The notes under the pieces are model-generated. The model did not search any database. It was not told where the DNA came from and saw only the letters and a list, made by a program, of their open reading frames with translations. Shown one piece after another: positions 49,222 to 63,600 of a DNA stretch of 64,000 bases (position 1 is its first letter; every line of letters begins with the position of its first letter). The stretch is taken from assembly GCA_947561715.1 (NCBI GenBank), contig OX387204.1:2795001-2859000 (forward strand), in the 5' to 3' direction. Origin of the DNA: Ascidia mentula (taxonomy: Eukaryota > Chordata > Ascidiacea > Phlebobranchia > Ascidiidae). The position numbers and the translations under genes were made by a program.

Positions 49222-51607
49222 TGCTTATATTGCCACAGTTCGGTGCAACTTGCAGTGTTTTCCTCTCAGAACACATCAGACCGGTGCGGGTTAATTATTT
49301 ACTGTATACGAGGTATCGCCTGTCACCATGGACCGGTACCTGCATTCTGTAGCCTTTGTTTGCACCCGGCTCGCATTGCATTGTGTTTGTTCAGGGGTTT
49401 TTGTGCTTGCTGAAAATACGTCACGCTGAAACTGCTCTTTCCAAATGAAAAGCAAACCGCTATATTTGCTAACCCTCGTCGCGTTTGTGCATTTATTGCA
49501 ATAAAACTAATGTGTTGACATGATGTTACTTATATGGAGTTTCGTTTAAAGAAATCGAGCACTTCGACGTGGTTATCATTATTGTGAAAACGTCAATACC
49601 GGTGTATGAGCAAAAGTACACCATAAGACAGAGATTCATAACCCAAGCGCGACAAGATCTGTTTCTTGGGAGATGGTGAGTTATTAGGGTTGTTAAAAAC
49701 ACTTTACTTACGTCAGGATGCGAGAGGTTGGTAGTTTCACTGCCTTAAAAGGAGACACTCGGACAAAGCGATAATATAACCAGCGTGCATTCACCGAATG
49801 ATAAATCATTCGTGGGTGGATTTTATTCATAATTCACTCTTGAAAGCAAACAAACACAAACAAAATTGGAAAAGAAACAAAACAAACCGCCGAAATGGAG
49901 TCGTTATAGAGTGGTCAGTTGTGGGTCGTTTAATGGGTTCCTTCCAGATATTACGCATCCATACAGTGACGTGTTAAACGTAAAGTACGTTCATGTTCAC
50001 TATTAAACAGTCGTACCTCGATAAATACAGCAAGAGTGGCGTTGAAGTGCATTAAATTGTTGCGAACGGGATACATGTATTCTGTCATATACACTCATGT
50101 CCGCGTATTACGCCTTATTGCGATGAATAACTTGTTATGTAACACTTGAGGAATTTTGTCAATCAATCTTAAAACCGATAAAAGTTTAAAATCTCGGTTG
50201 TTTAGCGTGGACGGGTTTCGGGATATCCTAGTAGTAAAAATGTGTGTTTAGTTCAAGTTTCCATCCAAGGGGGCCAGATCGTACATACGGCATTCGCAAT
50301 TAAACGTGTTAAATGTACCGCTGTGCAACTATTATGTTAACAACGCTTCAGGTTCATGGGTTATTGCTGAAACAGTGGATACACCGAAAAAGGGGTTTAA
50401 AAAGGAGCCACGTTACATTGCGTTTAAAACGGCAAAACAAAGTGCCAACCATTAAATACATCGTTACATTGCGGGGGTTACAGTTGAATATGCATACGAA
50501 AGTGGGAAGATAAGTGCCTCAAGCGCGGCTCGTTTAATATCTTAAAACAGGTAAAGACGTGGCTTAAGCAAGGACGGGGGGCTGCAACACTTTATCACGT
50601 ATTATTAGTCTATATAAAAGTATGTTCCTGTATAAATAGCAAAGGTTTTCCGGATTCAAACAGTTGGGCGGTGGGGGGGAATAACGTGGAGTTATCCTGA
50701 CAGAAAACGCACCAATGCTACGCTGACGTCACTCAGTAGGCATAGGTTAAAAGTTCACGGGCGTTTATCTCGTGCAAACCGAAACGCATTTACTGAGAGG
50801 TTCCCAAAGTGCTGCGGTAAAGAGTCAACCAAACGAAAGTTTCGGAAACACAATGGCTTCAATGTCGATGCCGCCCAAATAACTCCCGGATTAAAAAAAG
50901 GGGATGCTGCACGAACCTCAGGCATTGTTCTGGAGCTTAGTACTGGTGGGGTTCTATGGTTAAACGATAGAAGGGATGCTGATAATGTTGATGTGGTGTG
51001 GAAAATACGAAACACTCCGTTCCACGTATGGGCTAACATGCAACGTTGGAGAGCAAAAATGGCATTTCTGGTGAAGTTTAAATGTGCTATTCTCCGCAAC
51101 AGGGTGCGATACAAACGAGAATTTTCAGACAAGAAAAGAATAATTGGAAATATTTTATCATTTACTAACAGTGCTTCCGCTAGCTTTATAGAAACTCGAA
51201 GTTCGAAAAAAAACAAGAAAAAAACTTCAACAAACTCCGTAGAGAAAAAATCAGCCTAAAACACCAAACTGGAAAACACAAAGACGGCAACAACGTACGG
51301 GTTGTGCGCAGTTGTCGAAACGAAAACAGGGAAATAGTCAATACTGCACAGAATACAAAAGCGTGGTAACAACACAGTTAATAAGCGACATTCTAGAATT
51401 TAATGCTGGGCCGCATTTAATCCGCGAATGTCAAAACTCTCGCGTCAACTTAAAAAGAAAATGAACTGCAGAGGTGGATTTGCAAACTTTGTAGAATTTC
51501 ATCCAAATTAAACTAAACCCCGCAACAACATTCGGTGGAAAAGTGCAGAGGGTGCCGTGACCACACGTGACCGGTTTCAACCGGTTCAAACCAGATTCGG
51601 TGAGGTG
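49222..51607. other. Intergenic region between VSP start and the RING-gene 3' end
   Basis: It should contain the VSP promoter and the 3' untranslated region of the RING gene. Two overlapping open frames exist on opposite strands (50755-51216 minus; 50993-51259 plus, GTG-started), neither with a recognisable family. A short splice-flanked stretch at 49712-49744 minus (acceptor TTTTAAG, donor GTAAGT) could be a small untranslated exon. Confidence 0.35.
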
Positions 51608-54600
51608 TCACACCTTGATCTCGGCGCTTTCACGTGGAACGACTTCCTGGACGCCGGGAGAGAGATTAGAACTAGAGGATTGTGCTTCTTCTACTTCTTC
51701 TTCTTCTTCTCCTCCTGACTGCTCTTCCGCTGCCTCCCGTCGCTCCTAGATGTACAGGAAAAGTGGAAGTTGTTTTTTTGAGATCATATTTATGTGAGGT
51801 TGTCGATAAGATCAAAATATGACACATGGCATAGAACAGCATTCAATATTTTCATTCTGAAATCGACCTTTTCTAACGCCACTTGTTGTGCGTGACACAG
51901 GTGGAAACTTCACGTTTGCAGAATTACAATATAAATATAAATTGTAACATGGCATAAAAGGAATAACAATTAAACTTTAATCAGTATGGTGAAAGTTAAA
52001 AGTTTCTCCAAGTAATGTTTTGTCACAAATTTTTTTAGGTTAAAATATGGATTAAGGGCGAGTTTACGAAGTGCCATTGATTTTTGACAACACCAGATGA
52101 CATTAGAGTTTGCCTCAAACTGTTTTCGACACAGCGAAACAATTTAGTCTGTTGTTTTTGAAGCTGAACAATTTAGTTGTGTTTGCAACAAAGCAACATA
52201 TGATTATCACACACGAACTGGTTTTAAAGACAATTTGGCACTCGAACATTTTGCTGGAATAGCGTAATTAAACAGCGTCATCATGCGGGGTTGTCTTTTA
52301 ACATCTGTGACGTCACTAGCCAGCTTTTTCACGGTGACATGGCGAATATTTCTGTTGCGGAATTCGAGGGATGTGGAATTTTACCACACATTCTGTCGAA
52401 CCCATTAAAGTTTTCGGAAGAATTTGAACAAGCCTTCGTAAAGTTTGTCACATAAATGGAAATATTTCACTTGACCGTTGGTGGTGACACAACGATTTTA
52501 CATCTTATCACCGTTTGTCGCAACGTTTTGCTCTTGACCTCTTGCGCACATACGTCAGATAACAAACCATCAATATCGATCCAGCAAAAACTCATCATTC
52601 CTAAATGACGTACGCTACTGTTTCACCACAAAAGCATATGACGCAGGGTACAGAGTACAAATCCACCAACTCAAAAAATATCTCATTTAGGGCGATTTAT
52701 TTTGCGGATTATCACACAAAATAACAATAAAGCGCGATCGATACAAGCTGCTCTTACAGCTGCATAATTATGCCGAAGCCACTATGCTAACATAACACTT
52801 TGAACTGAAGTGTCTAAAAATGGAAGGGTTTGCTAGGCTTTGTAGAAAGTCAAAGCAGGTCAATTCAACCTCATACTATTCAACCAATGTTGTGCATTTA
52901 CAGTGATCCATCTTCTACTTTTATATGTGTTTCCTTTAGCCAGACAATCGTCATTTGCTTAATTAATATTATTTAAGGCCTTTTAGTAAAACGAACTGTT
53001 TTGTGTCAAGGTATCAACCAAGATCACTTAATTGGCCAGGTGGACCTGGAACGAATTGTGAGAAAAACCAGGACAGAATCGATAAGATCACGCATACGCT
53101 TCTACGTTCCCAAAACTTGGTTTGAGGTTTGCAGGTTTCGCAGTCCAGGCATTGCAGCCTAGCTGGATCAGCCACTGCATGAAACATTATTGCGTTTCCA
53201 AAAGTTGGTTGAGGTTTACAGGCTTGGCATTGCAGCCTAGCTGGATCATCACTGCGTTCCCAAAACTTGGTTAAAACGCCAAGGTTTTGCAGTGCACCGA
53301 GGCCATACGACGTCTAAACTCTACCATATAGTTTTGGCTGCTCGAAACCTATCACAGGAAGTTTCGAGTGCCCAAGGCGCTGTTTCGAAAATGAAAGGCT
53401 TTGTTTGAAAAAACCAGTGCCAATTTTACTCGAGTCAAGGTATTGATTATGTTCAATAGAAAAACAAACGGAACGACATACGTATAGTTATAAATATATA
53501 CCAAAAATGTCTTCAAACGTTCTGCTTAAAACAGAAATAAATAAAATAAATAGACGTTTGGATGACGTCAAACGGCCGGAGGCGCTGCTGGGTATGCTTA
53601 AAAAATCTACAACAACATCCCGTGGCCACCATAACAGCATCATCATCATCATTATACACAGCATTCCCCGCTCTCTGTTTACATGCGGTAAGGGCTAGCT
53701 CGCGGGAGGTAAGCACGTCGCGGAAAAGTTACTGCGGTTAATTATGACAATTATTGCCCAGTGCTTTACATTCTACCTCTCGAGAAGGTGGGCTAAATAT
53801 AGATGGAGTTATTTTGTAAACGGTAATGGATTTCTTGAAGCGACTTTGCCTCTGGCGAGGACATACTTTAATAATGCATCACATGTTGTGGCTAGTGTTA
53901 CAACGTTTTCAGAACTCGATAGCAACGAGGTCGGGATTAGTTAATATCACTGTACTCGACAACACTGTAATCTTTGTCAAGATATGGCAAAAATACACAC
54001 CTATGAGTTGACAACAGAAATTGTCAACCGAAACACGATATTTCCCATAAAACTGTGCCACAAGTCTGAAAATTTTCCAGATTTTGGCTTGCAGACACAA
54101 AATCGCTTTTTAATTTTTTTCTTTGACAAATATGACGTCGAAATTAATTGCCACAGACTGGCCAGACCGGAAAACGCCTAATTGGTGATTGGCGGTTGGA
54201 TCCACTCAAATAAACAGTCAAATCTGCGGGATTTTTAACCGCACTCCGCGTGTGCTCGATGTGTTTACGTCATTTTGCGTGCACCGGAAGTAAATGACAA
54301 TTATTTAAATCTTAAAGGCTTTGTTGTCAAACAACTGGAAAATTCTCGTTCCAAATAACATTACTTACGTCGACTGTCGACACGTTGTTTAACATTAATG
54401 CGTATTTTTAAACTAGTATTAATGTGAGTATCTTCTTAAGAAACTTCGCGACACATTTTTAAAAGGCATTGTCTGCTGTCGAACAATAAATGATGAGAAT
54501 GACTTGCCAACAATGAACGCGCGAGGTTGTATGTACTGCTGATGGACGCGAATAACCAGCGCGCTGCACGGTTGTCATAAAAACAAGGAACAATGCCGTA

Positions 54601-57600
54601 CCTCCATTTCGATGTCACTCTGGTTGGTCGACCCACTGTCAGAATGGGAATCGTCAGATCTCTCCCTCGGCGCCGTTTCCTACAACATATAAGAAATAAG
54701 TGTAATTGTTTCGTCACAAAGGGGTCACCATCACACGAACTATGTATAAATACACATCCAAGAGACAGTTAGTCATTGGAAGATATCGTGGATCAGTATG
54801 ACCCAATACTTCTTGACGTACGCGTGTTGTGAGATGGTGGTAGCGTGGGCCATCGTTTGCGCTGTCATTGTTGTTACGTCATAGATCGCTTTATAAGCCG
54901 ACAATTGATCGATTGGAAATTTGTTGGGCGATGCGAACGAGAAACGGGCGATCTTGCGGTTTTAATGTAAACATTCCTCATGAGACGCGATGTGGAGTCA
55001 AAACCAAACGATATGGAGAAACATTTCGACTGTTGGTGATTTAGGGTGTGGGTTATTTTACTACACATTAAATATAAGTTATCAAGCGAAACGAGGCTTT
55101 CAAGTGGAAATATCAGTATGTGTGGTATTAACTTTACAACGTCATGCTTATCAACGCTACGTGATTTAACAGAGAAAAACAATTTGTTTGGTAATTTTAT
55201 AAAATCACGGCTAAATACATACAATGCATGATTCGCAAGGGATATTCTTGAGGCAAATCCTTATCAAACGTTACGCTAAACACGAATACAGTGAAGCCGT
55301 TTCCTCCGGCGCGATTACAACACCTACCTATAAACAAAAAATCTTATAACCAAACAAACACACACCATATAACGGCGTCAACAAGGCAATCAATCCATAC
55401 TGAACAGGACAGGGTAAACACGATAAACTCCACGGTGAAGGATTATAAGCAAGCAATTTTTTGATCGTGCTTGAGTAAGAGGAAGAACTAATGCTTGGGC
55501 GCGGTTTCGTGGTTTGTTCGGACTGTTAAGCCGAAACTAAATCCACATGAGTAATACGGCTGGTTTGTTGGAGTTAAGTCTGTTACACCCCCATCACATT
55601 GATCCTGTACGTACTCGAGACCACAAAAAAGCGTAATAACCCTATATAGCATGATACCAGCAAAATGTGTACGTGGGCATATGAGGCCATTGAACAATTG
55701 TCTTCCATTCAGCTGTACACCCATAAGATTAATATCTTGGTACGAATCAAAAGAACTTTTGGTCACAGTTAAGTTTGGAGTCGATACGTTTGCTGATATC
55801 AAGTTCAAAATGATTATGTTGTTTGCATGTGCGTATAAGGAACTGCTGGGTAAAGTTTACATGGAAGCTTGTGGAATATTGCTGCCCGAGGCCCTGAGGT
55901 TTTACTTGATAAAGCCCAAACACATGCTGTAAATCATTTTGAAACAACATGGATATACCAAAACGTCATATTCTAACGCTTCTATAAAATGTGGTCCCAT
56001 GTTCAAGTTCCTGTTACTGGTATGCAAGAACCTAAAAGACGAACAGAACCCAACACTTGATTCTGGAATAAACGAACCAATACCAATGTGTGTACGCTAA
56101 ACTGTATCTGTATACGTAAGACAATGCGTCATTGTTTCGCCAATCGCTCGCATTGACGTCGATTTAACAGGAAGGTAAATGTTGAACTTTTTCATACCAA
56201 GGTGAGGGGTAGGACAGGAGAACAACAAAAGCAAACAATGAAAGTAAGATGCCATGGAAAATTGGCATGTGTCAGCTTAAAGCTACTAATTCCAGTCAAC
56301 AGCTCGCCGATTTCTGGCGCAAGTGTCTCACTTGTAAAAGCATTCTTCACCGACTCGACCCGTACCATTCTATTTGAATGGGACACTGAGGATGGTTTTA
56401 CTTCACAGCGAAATACGTTTGTGATGCCACGACTGACAGATTTTAGCATGGAAATAAACGTTTCCATGATTGTGGTATAATCATACAGAAAGTGAAAATC
56501 GTCAAAGCCAATTGCAATGGAATGGAAAATGATTCCCAGAATAACTTGGCGTATTTACGGTCGAACCAAAACAAGTTAGAGAATTCAAGTGGTTTGTTAC
56601 TGACATGGTCGGACATAATGTTAAATCAACTAAAACGCTCTTATGGTAACAATTCCTTGTTAAAGCTCGGCGTCTGATCGTTACCCAACGGACCTGCACC
56701 AAGCCGAAACCAACGGGTTTGACAAATCAAATGATTTCCTTTTGCAGAGAAGAGCAATCAGGCTTTAAACCAAATCTACCGCGTGCCCTGGCAGAAAGAT
56801 GAGTATTGATCCGGTATGGAAATCTTATTCTGCCCAACTTAATTAAAGAAGCGTCCACGACGTATTTCCTTATGCCGGATGAAGAAAGTTCCACCAGTTG
56901 CGAATTTTGGTAAGGGTTTAATATTTGAGTTTTTAAACCAGTGTTTTCCAACCGGTGGTACGCGTACCACACTCAGCCAGTGGTACGCTTCAAAATTGTT
57001 TTACCTCCAAGTGGTACGCAACCACAAAAAGGTTGGGAATCATTGCTTTAAACGAAACATCGGTAAATAAAACAGGAAAAGATGAGCTGAACATTTCAAA
57101 AACTCAAACTTACTAATCGTTAACATAGAATTTTGGAAAAGGCCGCCACTATTCGTCATTTTCCCATATACCTTCACGGTACCGTCACTATAAAGAACAC
57201 CATGGCCAAAGTGATGAAACTATAACAACTTATTGTGACGTCATTCCCTCTAATTTTAGGAACCCACTGCGTGTTGGCCAATGTCTCGGAAAAGACTAAT
57301 TAACAATAAAGTCAACGCACTTGCGCGAAATTGTCAACACGTCGTACTGAAGTCCGATAACAGACAGCTTCGGTCTTTATCCCCGGAACAAAGCGCGCGA
57401 GACGCAATGTTGAAATTCGCTCGCTTCTGTCAACTTTCAGCACATTTTGGTACCGGACTTTGGCTCGTAATTTACCCAGACAGGCAATTTATCTGGAGTT
57501 AACGACCCTATGGCTGCATGAGGTCGCATATTTTCTGTGGCAAGGTTAATTGTTGGAGACGGTGCGCAGTCCATAAATTTATGCGAAAACAATGTCGAAC

Positions 57601-60600
57601 ATGGTGCATATATGCCTTGTGCACACGGGTGTTTGAAAGTTCAAGTGGGCAAACACTTGTGTTAAGTCGAAACCCTGGCTCTTTTTGAGCAACTTAATGC
57701 AAATTTGTTTTGCTGTTGCTGCCAGGCTCGTTGTAATTTCAAAGAATCTGTCCTTCGGATAAAGCCGTTGAATAGGTGGCGAAACGTCGGTAAATCAAAA
57801 TCAACGTTTAATTGTGCCAGGGCGGATTGTTTGAAATTAGCGCTAAAAAGTATTTGCGCAAAATGGTCAAAAGGTATTACATCATATGAATACTTCCATT
57901 ATGCATGACAATAATTACTGCCTTTTTAAAACTGCTACAAATCTAAATTGTCACAAAATTGGGTCTAAAATTTGTGGTTGCCAACAAGACCCGCAGAAGC
58001 ATCAACAATTTTTGTTGCCCAAGGCAGCCTTCAGACACTGGTAACTGCTATTTTAATCTCTAAACCCGAGAACAACAACAAAAGCTTGGGTTCGTTTTGC
58101 AGCAACGTGATACGTTTCAAACACGCCATAACCGGCCGGGGAGGCCGAAAGAAGGGTTCTACCCACTTGGAAATGTTGAGTGGCAACTTTTGCCTCTGCG
58201 GACGAGTTTGCAAAATTTTCCGCTTGTTTGAACGACAAATTCCCCCGTTCTTGGGTGGTTTTAGTTTCGGTCGAACTGCGTCACTATTTGTTACACGGCA
58301 AAACCAGTTGTGTTATGCATACACCTTAGTGTGTAGATTTTAAGTGTTACAGCGCCCACAACAATATTTGCACGCGGATGTGCAATTTATGGGTTGACAC
58401 CGTATGCAAATTTAAAAAAGTTACAGCGACCTAATGACAGCGCAACCATTAGCATCGACGTAAAGTGCTGTACGCGCCCACGCTATTGTTTTTTACACAA
58501 CGACATGCACAATCACTCACCGCAGTAAGCGCTTTGATCACGTTAACTTTGCACATCGGGCAGGTTTGTTTTGATTCAAGCCACGGGTCCACGCATTTCT
58601 TGTGATAAAGATGCCTGAAAACGAAAAGCATTTAAAATTTTCTATGACTGGAAGCGGGGGTCAGCAGGTATATTGATACACTGACAATTTTGTATGGGTT
58701 TCGAAGTGTGTTAATGTAGTATGACCCCAAATGATGCTCTAACTTTAAGCTACATGGTCGTAAGATAGCAATAATCCACATGTAATTTATCTAATCTTTT
58801 GTTGTTTAAAATGTGAAACATCAAATTTAGGCCTGTTAGTGGCTATATGTAAAATTATTGGGTAGGAGAAGATGACGTTGTTAAAAAGACAAAGGATTGT
58901 CAACAGATAGTATGTCAACCGCTTGTATAATGCTTAACGGTGGTATATTCATGACTCACATGCAATTGCACAATACACGTTTTAGGTATTTTAATATCAT
59001 GAAGGAGTGACCACAATTTACATTACCCTAATGTGGGACCGAGTAACCGGATGCTATTTTGCAAACTGACGGTAAAACGTCATAAAATCATTAAATACCC
59101 GCATGGTAACTTCCTGATGACGTCATTGATCTTGTAGTTTTCTATGCACACCGCGCACATCACATCTCCACTCAATGCGGAATCACCGGACCTCAGGGTA
59201 CGCGGGGGAAGTTTGGCCATCGCTTTGCGGGTTAGGCTCTGTCGTTGTCGCTGGAAAAAACACAACGGTAAGTAATGTGGCTGTGCGCATAAAGCGAAAT
59301 TCCCCACACGTTTCTTGGGGCGTGCGTCAGGATTGAAAGCAAAACATTTCTTATCGGAATTGAATTTACAGGTAAATAAACCACTTCATTTTCGCATACC
59401 AGGTGAGGTTTCTTAAATGAATTTACTAAATTTGATGTTTTTAATGACTGTTCGAGACACATTGGCTGTTGAATTCTTTAAACAAGAACCAACACGCCGC
59501 AAAGAACATTTGTCAGCTGTTGTTGGGCTCTTAAACATGCTTGTCGCAGCAGGGTTGCATATTTAGTGCCCGGCATCACAGACACTTGTATAGCAATACG
59601 ACTGTAGCAAGCTGGTTTACAATACCCCAACCAGTTAATAATCGGTTTCCAAATAAGAAAAATTGAAAAATTAACCAACATTTTTGATTTTACGACAAAT
59701 ATCTAGGGCAGACTCGAGCGATCATTGCACGAAGAAGAACGTAAGCAGAACAGTGTGCTATTGTTGCACGTGCTGCTGGGGAATGGGCAAAACAGACCGT
59801 ATTTGTTCAAAGAAGCAAGCGGATTCACTGAACGCGCATTGCGCGAGTAGCTCGGTGATACGTCCGCTATACTATTATAGGTTAGTTAGTTGACCACAAA
59901 ATCGGTTCGGCTTCACGGAGCATGAACGTTGCTTTGTTCGTAAGTTTTTACATGATTTAGTCGTACGTCTTGATAGGTAATTTCGAAAAAAACAAATGCC
60001 GTAAAAACGTATATAAATGGACCGCAGTTAACGCAAAATAAGATTGTTTACAACAGTCGTTAAACCCAAGGAAATTATCAGGTAGCGTGAAATTGACGAA
60101 AACCTCAAGAGTGGTTGGTAAAAAGGGGTATTTTGTTCTTCATTAGCTAAAATCCCATCAATGAACGAACGCAAACTAATATCACGGACCGACAGTGCGT
60201 ACGCCAATGGGCAGTGGTAATCACACGGTCTGATTGGCCGCTCGCCCTGCCGCACCTAATCTAAATACAGCTTTTTGCGATCAATAACATCGCAAATCTG
60301 GTAATCTACAGCCGTTTTAAAACAGCAGTGATGGACGAACCAGCCTGTTGCGTTTATGTGTCGTTAGTAATATTACATGATCTTACACTTAAAGTACAAA
60401 AATTCATTCAAAAATGTTTAAAATGTTTGATAATGGGCCATCACAGGAGTCCCAGCAAATCCATTGATCAAGCATTTTTTTGTTGTTGATGTATTTACCA
60501 AAAAAACAGTGGCAATTTTCTGTTATCCTCAAACCAGTAGCCAACAACCACTTTACAATACAATCAAAGCCAACTTGCACCGACTTTCTTAAAATTGCGA

Positions 60601-63600
60601 TAAACCACATGCGATCTTTAGGGGATTCAGGACGCCTTGTTTTCTAACAAACCGCGTGGTTCGCACGCGATGGAGAAAGACTATGAAATTGCTGGAAGAA
60701 ATAATGCTATATGACGTGTGGCAGAATTGGTCATAGAAGTCATAGAAGTTTCGGTAATGTTATGATAGGTACCTGTCCTCTTGTGCGTGCCTGAATTAGG
60801 CGGAACCGCTGAATGTAGTAGAAGACCAACCACGCCAGGGACACAAGCATGAGGATCATAAAAGAAACAGCAACGAATATAATGGAGGTCCTCTCCAACC
60901 TAAACCTTTCAAAAATGAAACCAAATTAAACTATATTTTTGGACGCAGAGTTTTTTTATTAGAACTTTACAAGAGAATACAAAGAAACAAAAACATGTGC
61001 ATCATGTGGAAGTCATACAGTCTGTTTAGAAATACAGGACACATGCACTTGCTTTGAAACAGGATCAGCCTGGTAAAATTCAGGTAAATATATTTTGCCA
61101 TATGGGCATCTTCAGTCCCTAAAACAAATCTTTTTGGATAAACAATTATCAACTTAAAATATTTGCTCACGCAGGCTGGGGGTGCCTATCTCCTGGACTG
61201 ATGTTTGCAATAGTTTTAATTCCACTGTCCACAATATGGGCAATTGAGATTCCAAGGTCATTATTTATGATAACCGCAACGATTTGCCTGGAATCTGTGG
61301 ACATAAGTCAAAGGTCGGTAACTTACCATAAAACACAATGATTGTTCTGGTGCTTTATTGAAAATCTTTATTGGGCAATGAGAGTATTTTAAATTAGTTT
61401 TTAGGTTAACATTCCACATGTAATGATTGTAAAGTGACAAGTCCTTAGAAAACTTTTGAATGTACTTTTACTGAGTCCACCACTTACTTTCATGGCTCAT
61501 AATGGTAACTCCAGTGGAATCTGCGTAATCGTACACGACAATGCCACTGGCATTAGCATCAGCAGCCTGAACATGGAGTACTCGTTTTACTTAGCACCAA
61601 CATATACATACACGTTAATAATTAACAATACGATCACCTAACTGTATAGCGACACCAGGTTTTAATCAGAATAGTGTAATGTGATGTACAAGTTCATCTA
61701 ACAAGTTCGAAGTAACAAAGGTGCCTTTGCATTTATTGTTTTTGCTTAACAAGGTAGACCTTTTATTGTTCACCATGTTACTATATCACATAATATTCAA
61801 AATGTTTAATCACCAATATCAGAGATCAAAAACATGTTTGAGAATTAAAAACTACCCGAAAATAAAAGGTAAATGTTAATTCTTCTGCTGGACAAAATAA
61901 ATTGAAAACAGGAAGTGGGTGGTGACTTTAAACATGTTTAAGCAAGTGAGAGTATTTGTTTGGTAAACAAGCCATGTTTAGTTAACCCCACTTCCTTGTT
62001 GCCAGACCTTCTATTCAATTCCTATACATGAATGATTCAGTGCCAAAAGACAGCGCACCATCCCAGGGTGGTCTAAACGCTAGCCCGTGATTTCTTGCGG
62101 CCCATGGAGAACATTACAATGTTACTAATTCATAACATTTTCATATATACAAAAAAAACTTGTTAAGGTAACTATATAGCATGAGGCACATGTTGTTATG
62201 GCAGAATCCTTTTGCAGTTAACTTGGTAAGCCTAATTTTTATGCTTGAAGCCCATGAGCTTGTGCAAGAGTCCCTGGATTCCCACAAACATGAGCACCGC
62301 CCAGCAATGGCCAATATCAACAAAATATGGAAACACAATGGCACCATTTTAAATATATTTCAAGCAAATAAACTGATAAACCTATCAAAAATGATGGTAC
62401 TGGTACATCATCATACATACGTTTGTAATTTTCTCAGCGAATGAACAGTTGCCCCTTGACACCAGTGCAATCCATGGGTAAGACGTATTAACAGTCTTGT
62501 AATCAAATCTACATCCATCATGAATGCCTGTAGTTCTTGAAAGTGCATGAACAACCGTTCCAGTGATGGTTTTCAGTGGTGAGTGGGCTCCATAGCTTCC
62601 TAGTTCGTGGATGCTGGATTCCGAACCCTTTAGTAAACAAACTGTGTAGTAGAAGCCAATCACAAACAAGGGCCTTGATGCATTTAAGGTTGAAAACCAA
62701 GGTCAATCAACTATTCAAAATTAATCACAAAGAGTGATTGGCGATCGGTGTCAGTTGAAAATTTTACAGAAACATTAATTTCGATGTGATGACATCGGCA
62801 CTTTTTGTGCTCATTCAAATAGATAAACTAGTAATATTTTTCTGTGGCCAATGTGCAAACAGTATGAGTGGGGTAAGTTCAAGTGTGCGCACTCAAACAA
62901 CTATATTTGCTAGTTTCCAACACTATTTGCTTTTAGTTTTTGTTTGTCTGGAGTATTTTATTTACTGTGACCGACAAATAACCTTTACATATCATGAACA
63001 CACCCATACATTGCCCAATAAAGAAGCAATGGGAACTTGAATATATGCATATTTATTTACAAAGTACACTGATAATTTTATTTTGCTGGCACAGGTAGCT
63101 GCCAAATTCAAGCCCCTTTAGTTCAATTACTAGATAAATAATTATGCAATTTTTAAATAGCAATTTTTAAAATTTTTAAATATAGTATTATGAAATAGTA
63201 TTGAATATTTGTTGTCATTATCAGCAAGCCTTATGAATTTTTACTCAGTCCAATAATGCTTCATTGCCATGTAATGGGTTGTGAATCACTATTTTTGGGC
63301 ATGTGGCCGTGATTTTGCAGCATTTTACTAAAACCACTGTCAAACTCTAAATCGTTAAACATGTATATATCTTGTATAGTTATTTCATAGTTCATCATTT
63401 AAATTTTAACTGTTTGATTTTAATGTGAAACCTCATGAACATTTTGATTAAGAGTCTCTGCAGAGAAAATTCATTTTTATTGAACACAGCATTTCATAAA
63501 TAAGTACTTAGTATATACACAGTTTTTTTAATGTACCTGTGATATGTTTACTCCAGCGGGGTTGGTGTAGTTGAAAGTTACAATAGCTCCGTAGTAATAT

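Larger units (their letters stand above)
54680..58520. other. Large RING-gene intron with unexplained open frames
   Basis: It contains a mini hAT element (56939-57045), a dispersed repeat (57755-57820) and overlapping open frames on both strands at 55488-55950 and 56192-56480. The plus frame at 56202-56480 includes FEWDTEDGF and the minus frame at 55488-55808 is Cys- and Asn-containing. Neither is assignable, and they may be remnants of another gene or repeat. Confidence 0.35.

Noticed and set aside
48901..49413. 170-codon plus-strand frame
   Set aside because: It is the antisense of VSP exon 1 and its 5' region, whose minus-strand frame has clear homology and splice phase.
50755..51259. Opposite-strand open frames of 153 and 88 codons
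   Set aside because: No recognisable family or splice context. The plus one has only a GTG start.
57972..58343. 123-codon plus-strand frame
   Set aside because: Intronic to the RING gene, no homology, and unusual composition consistent with chance.
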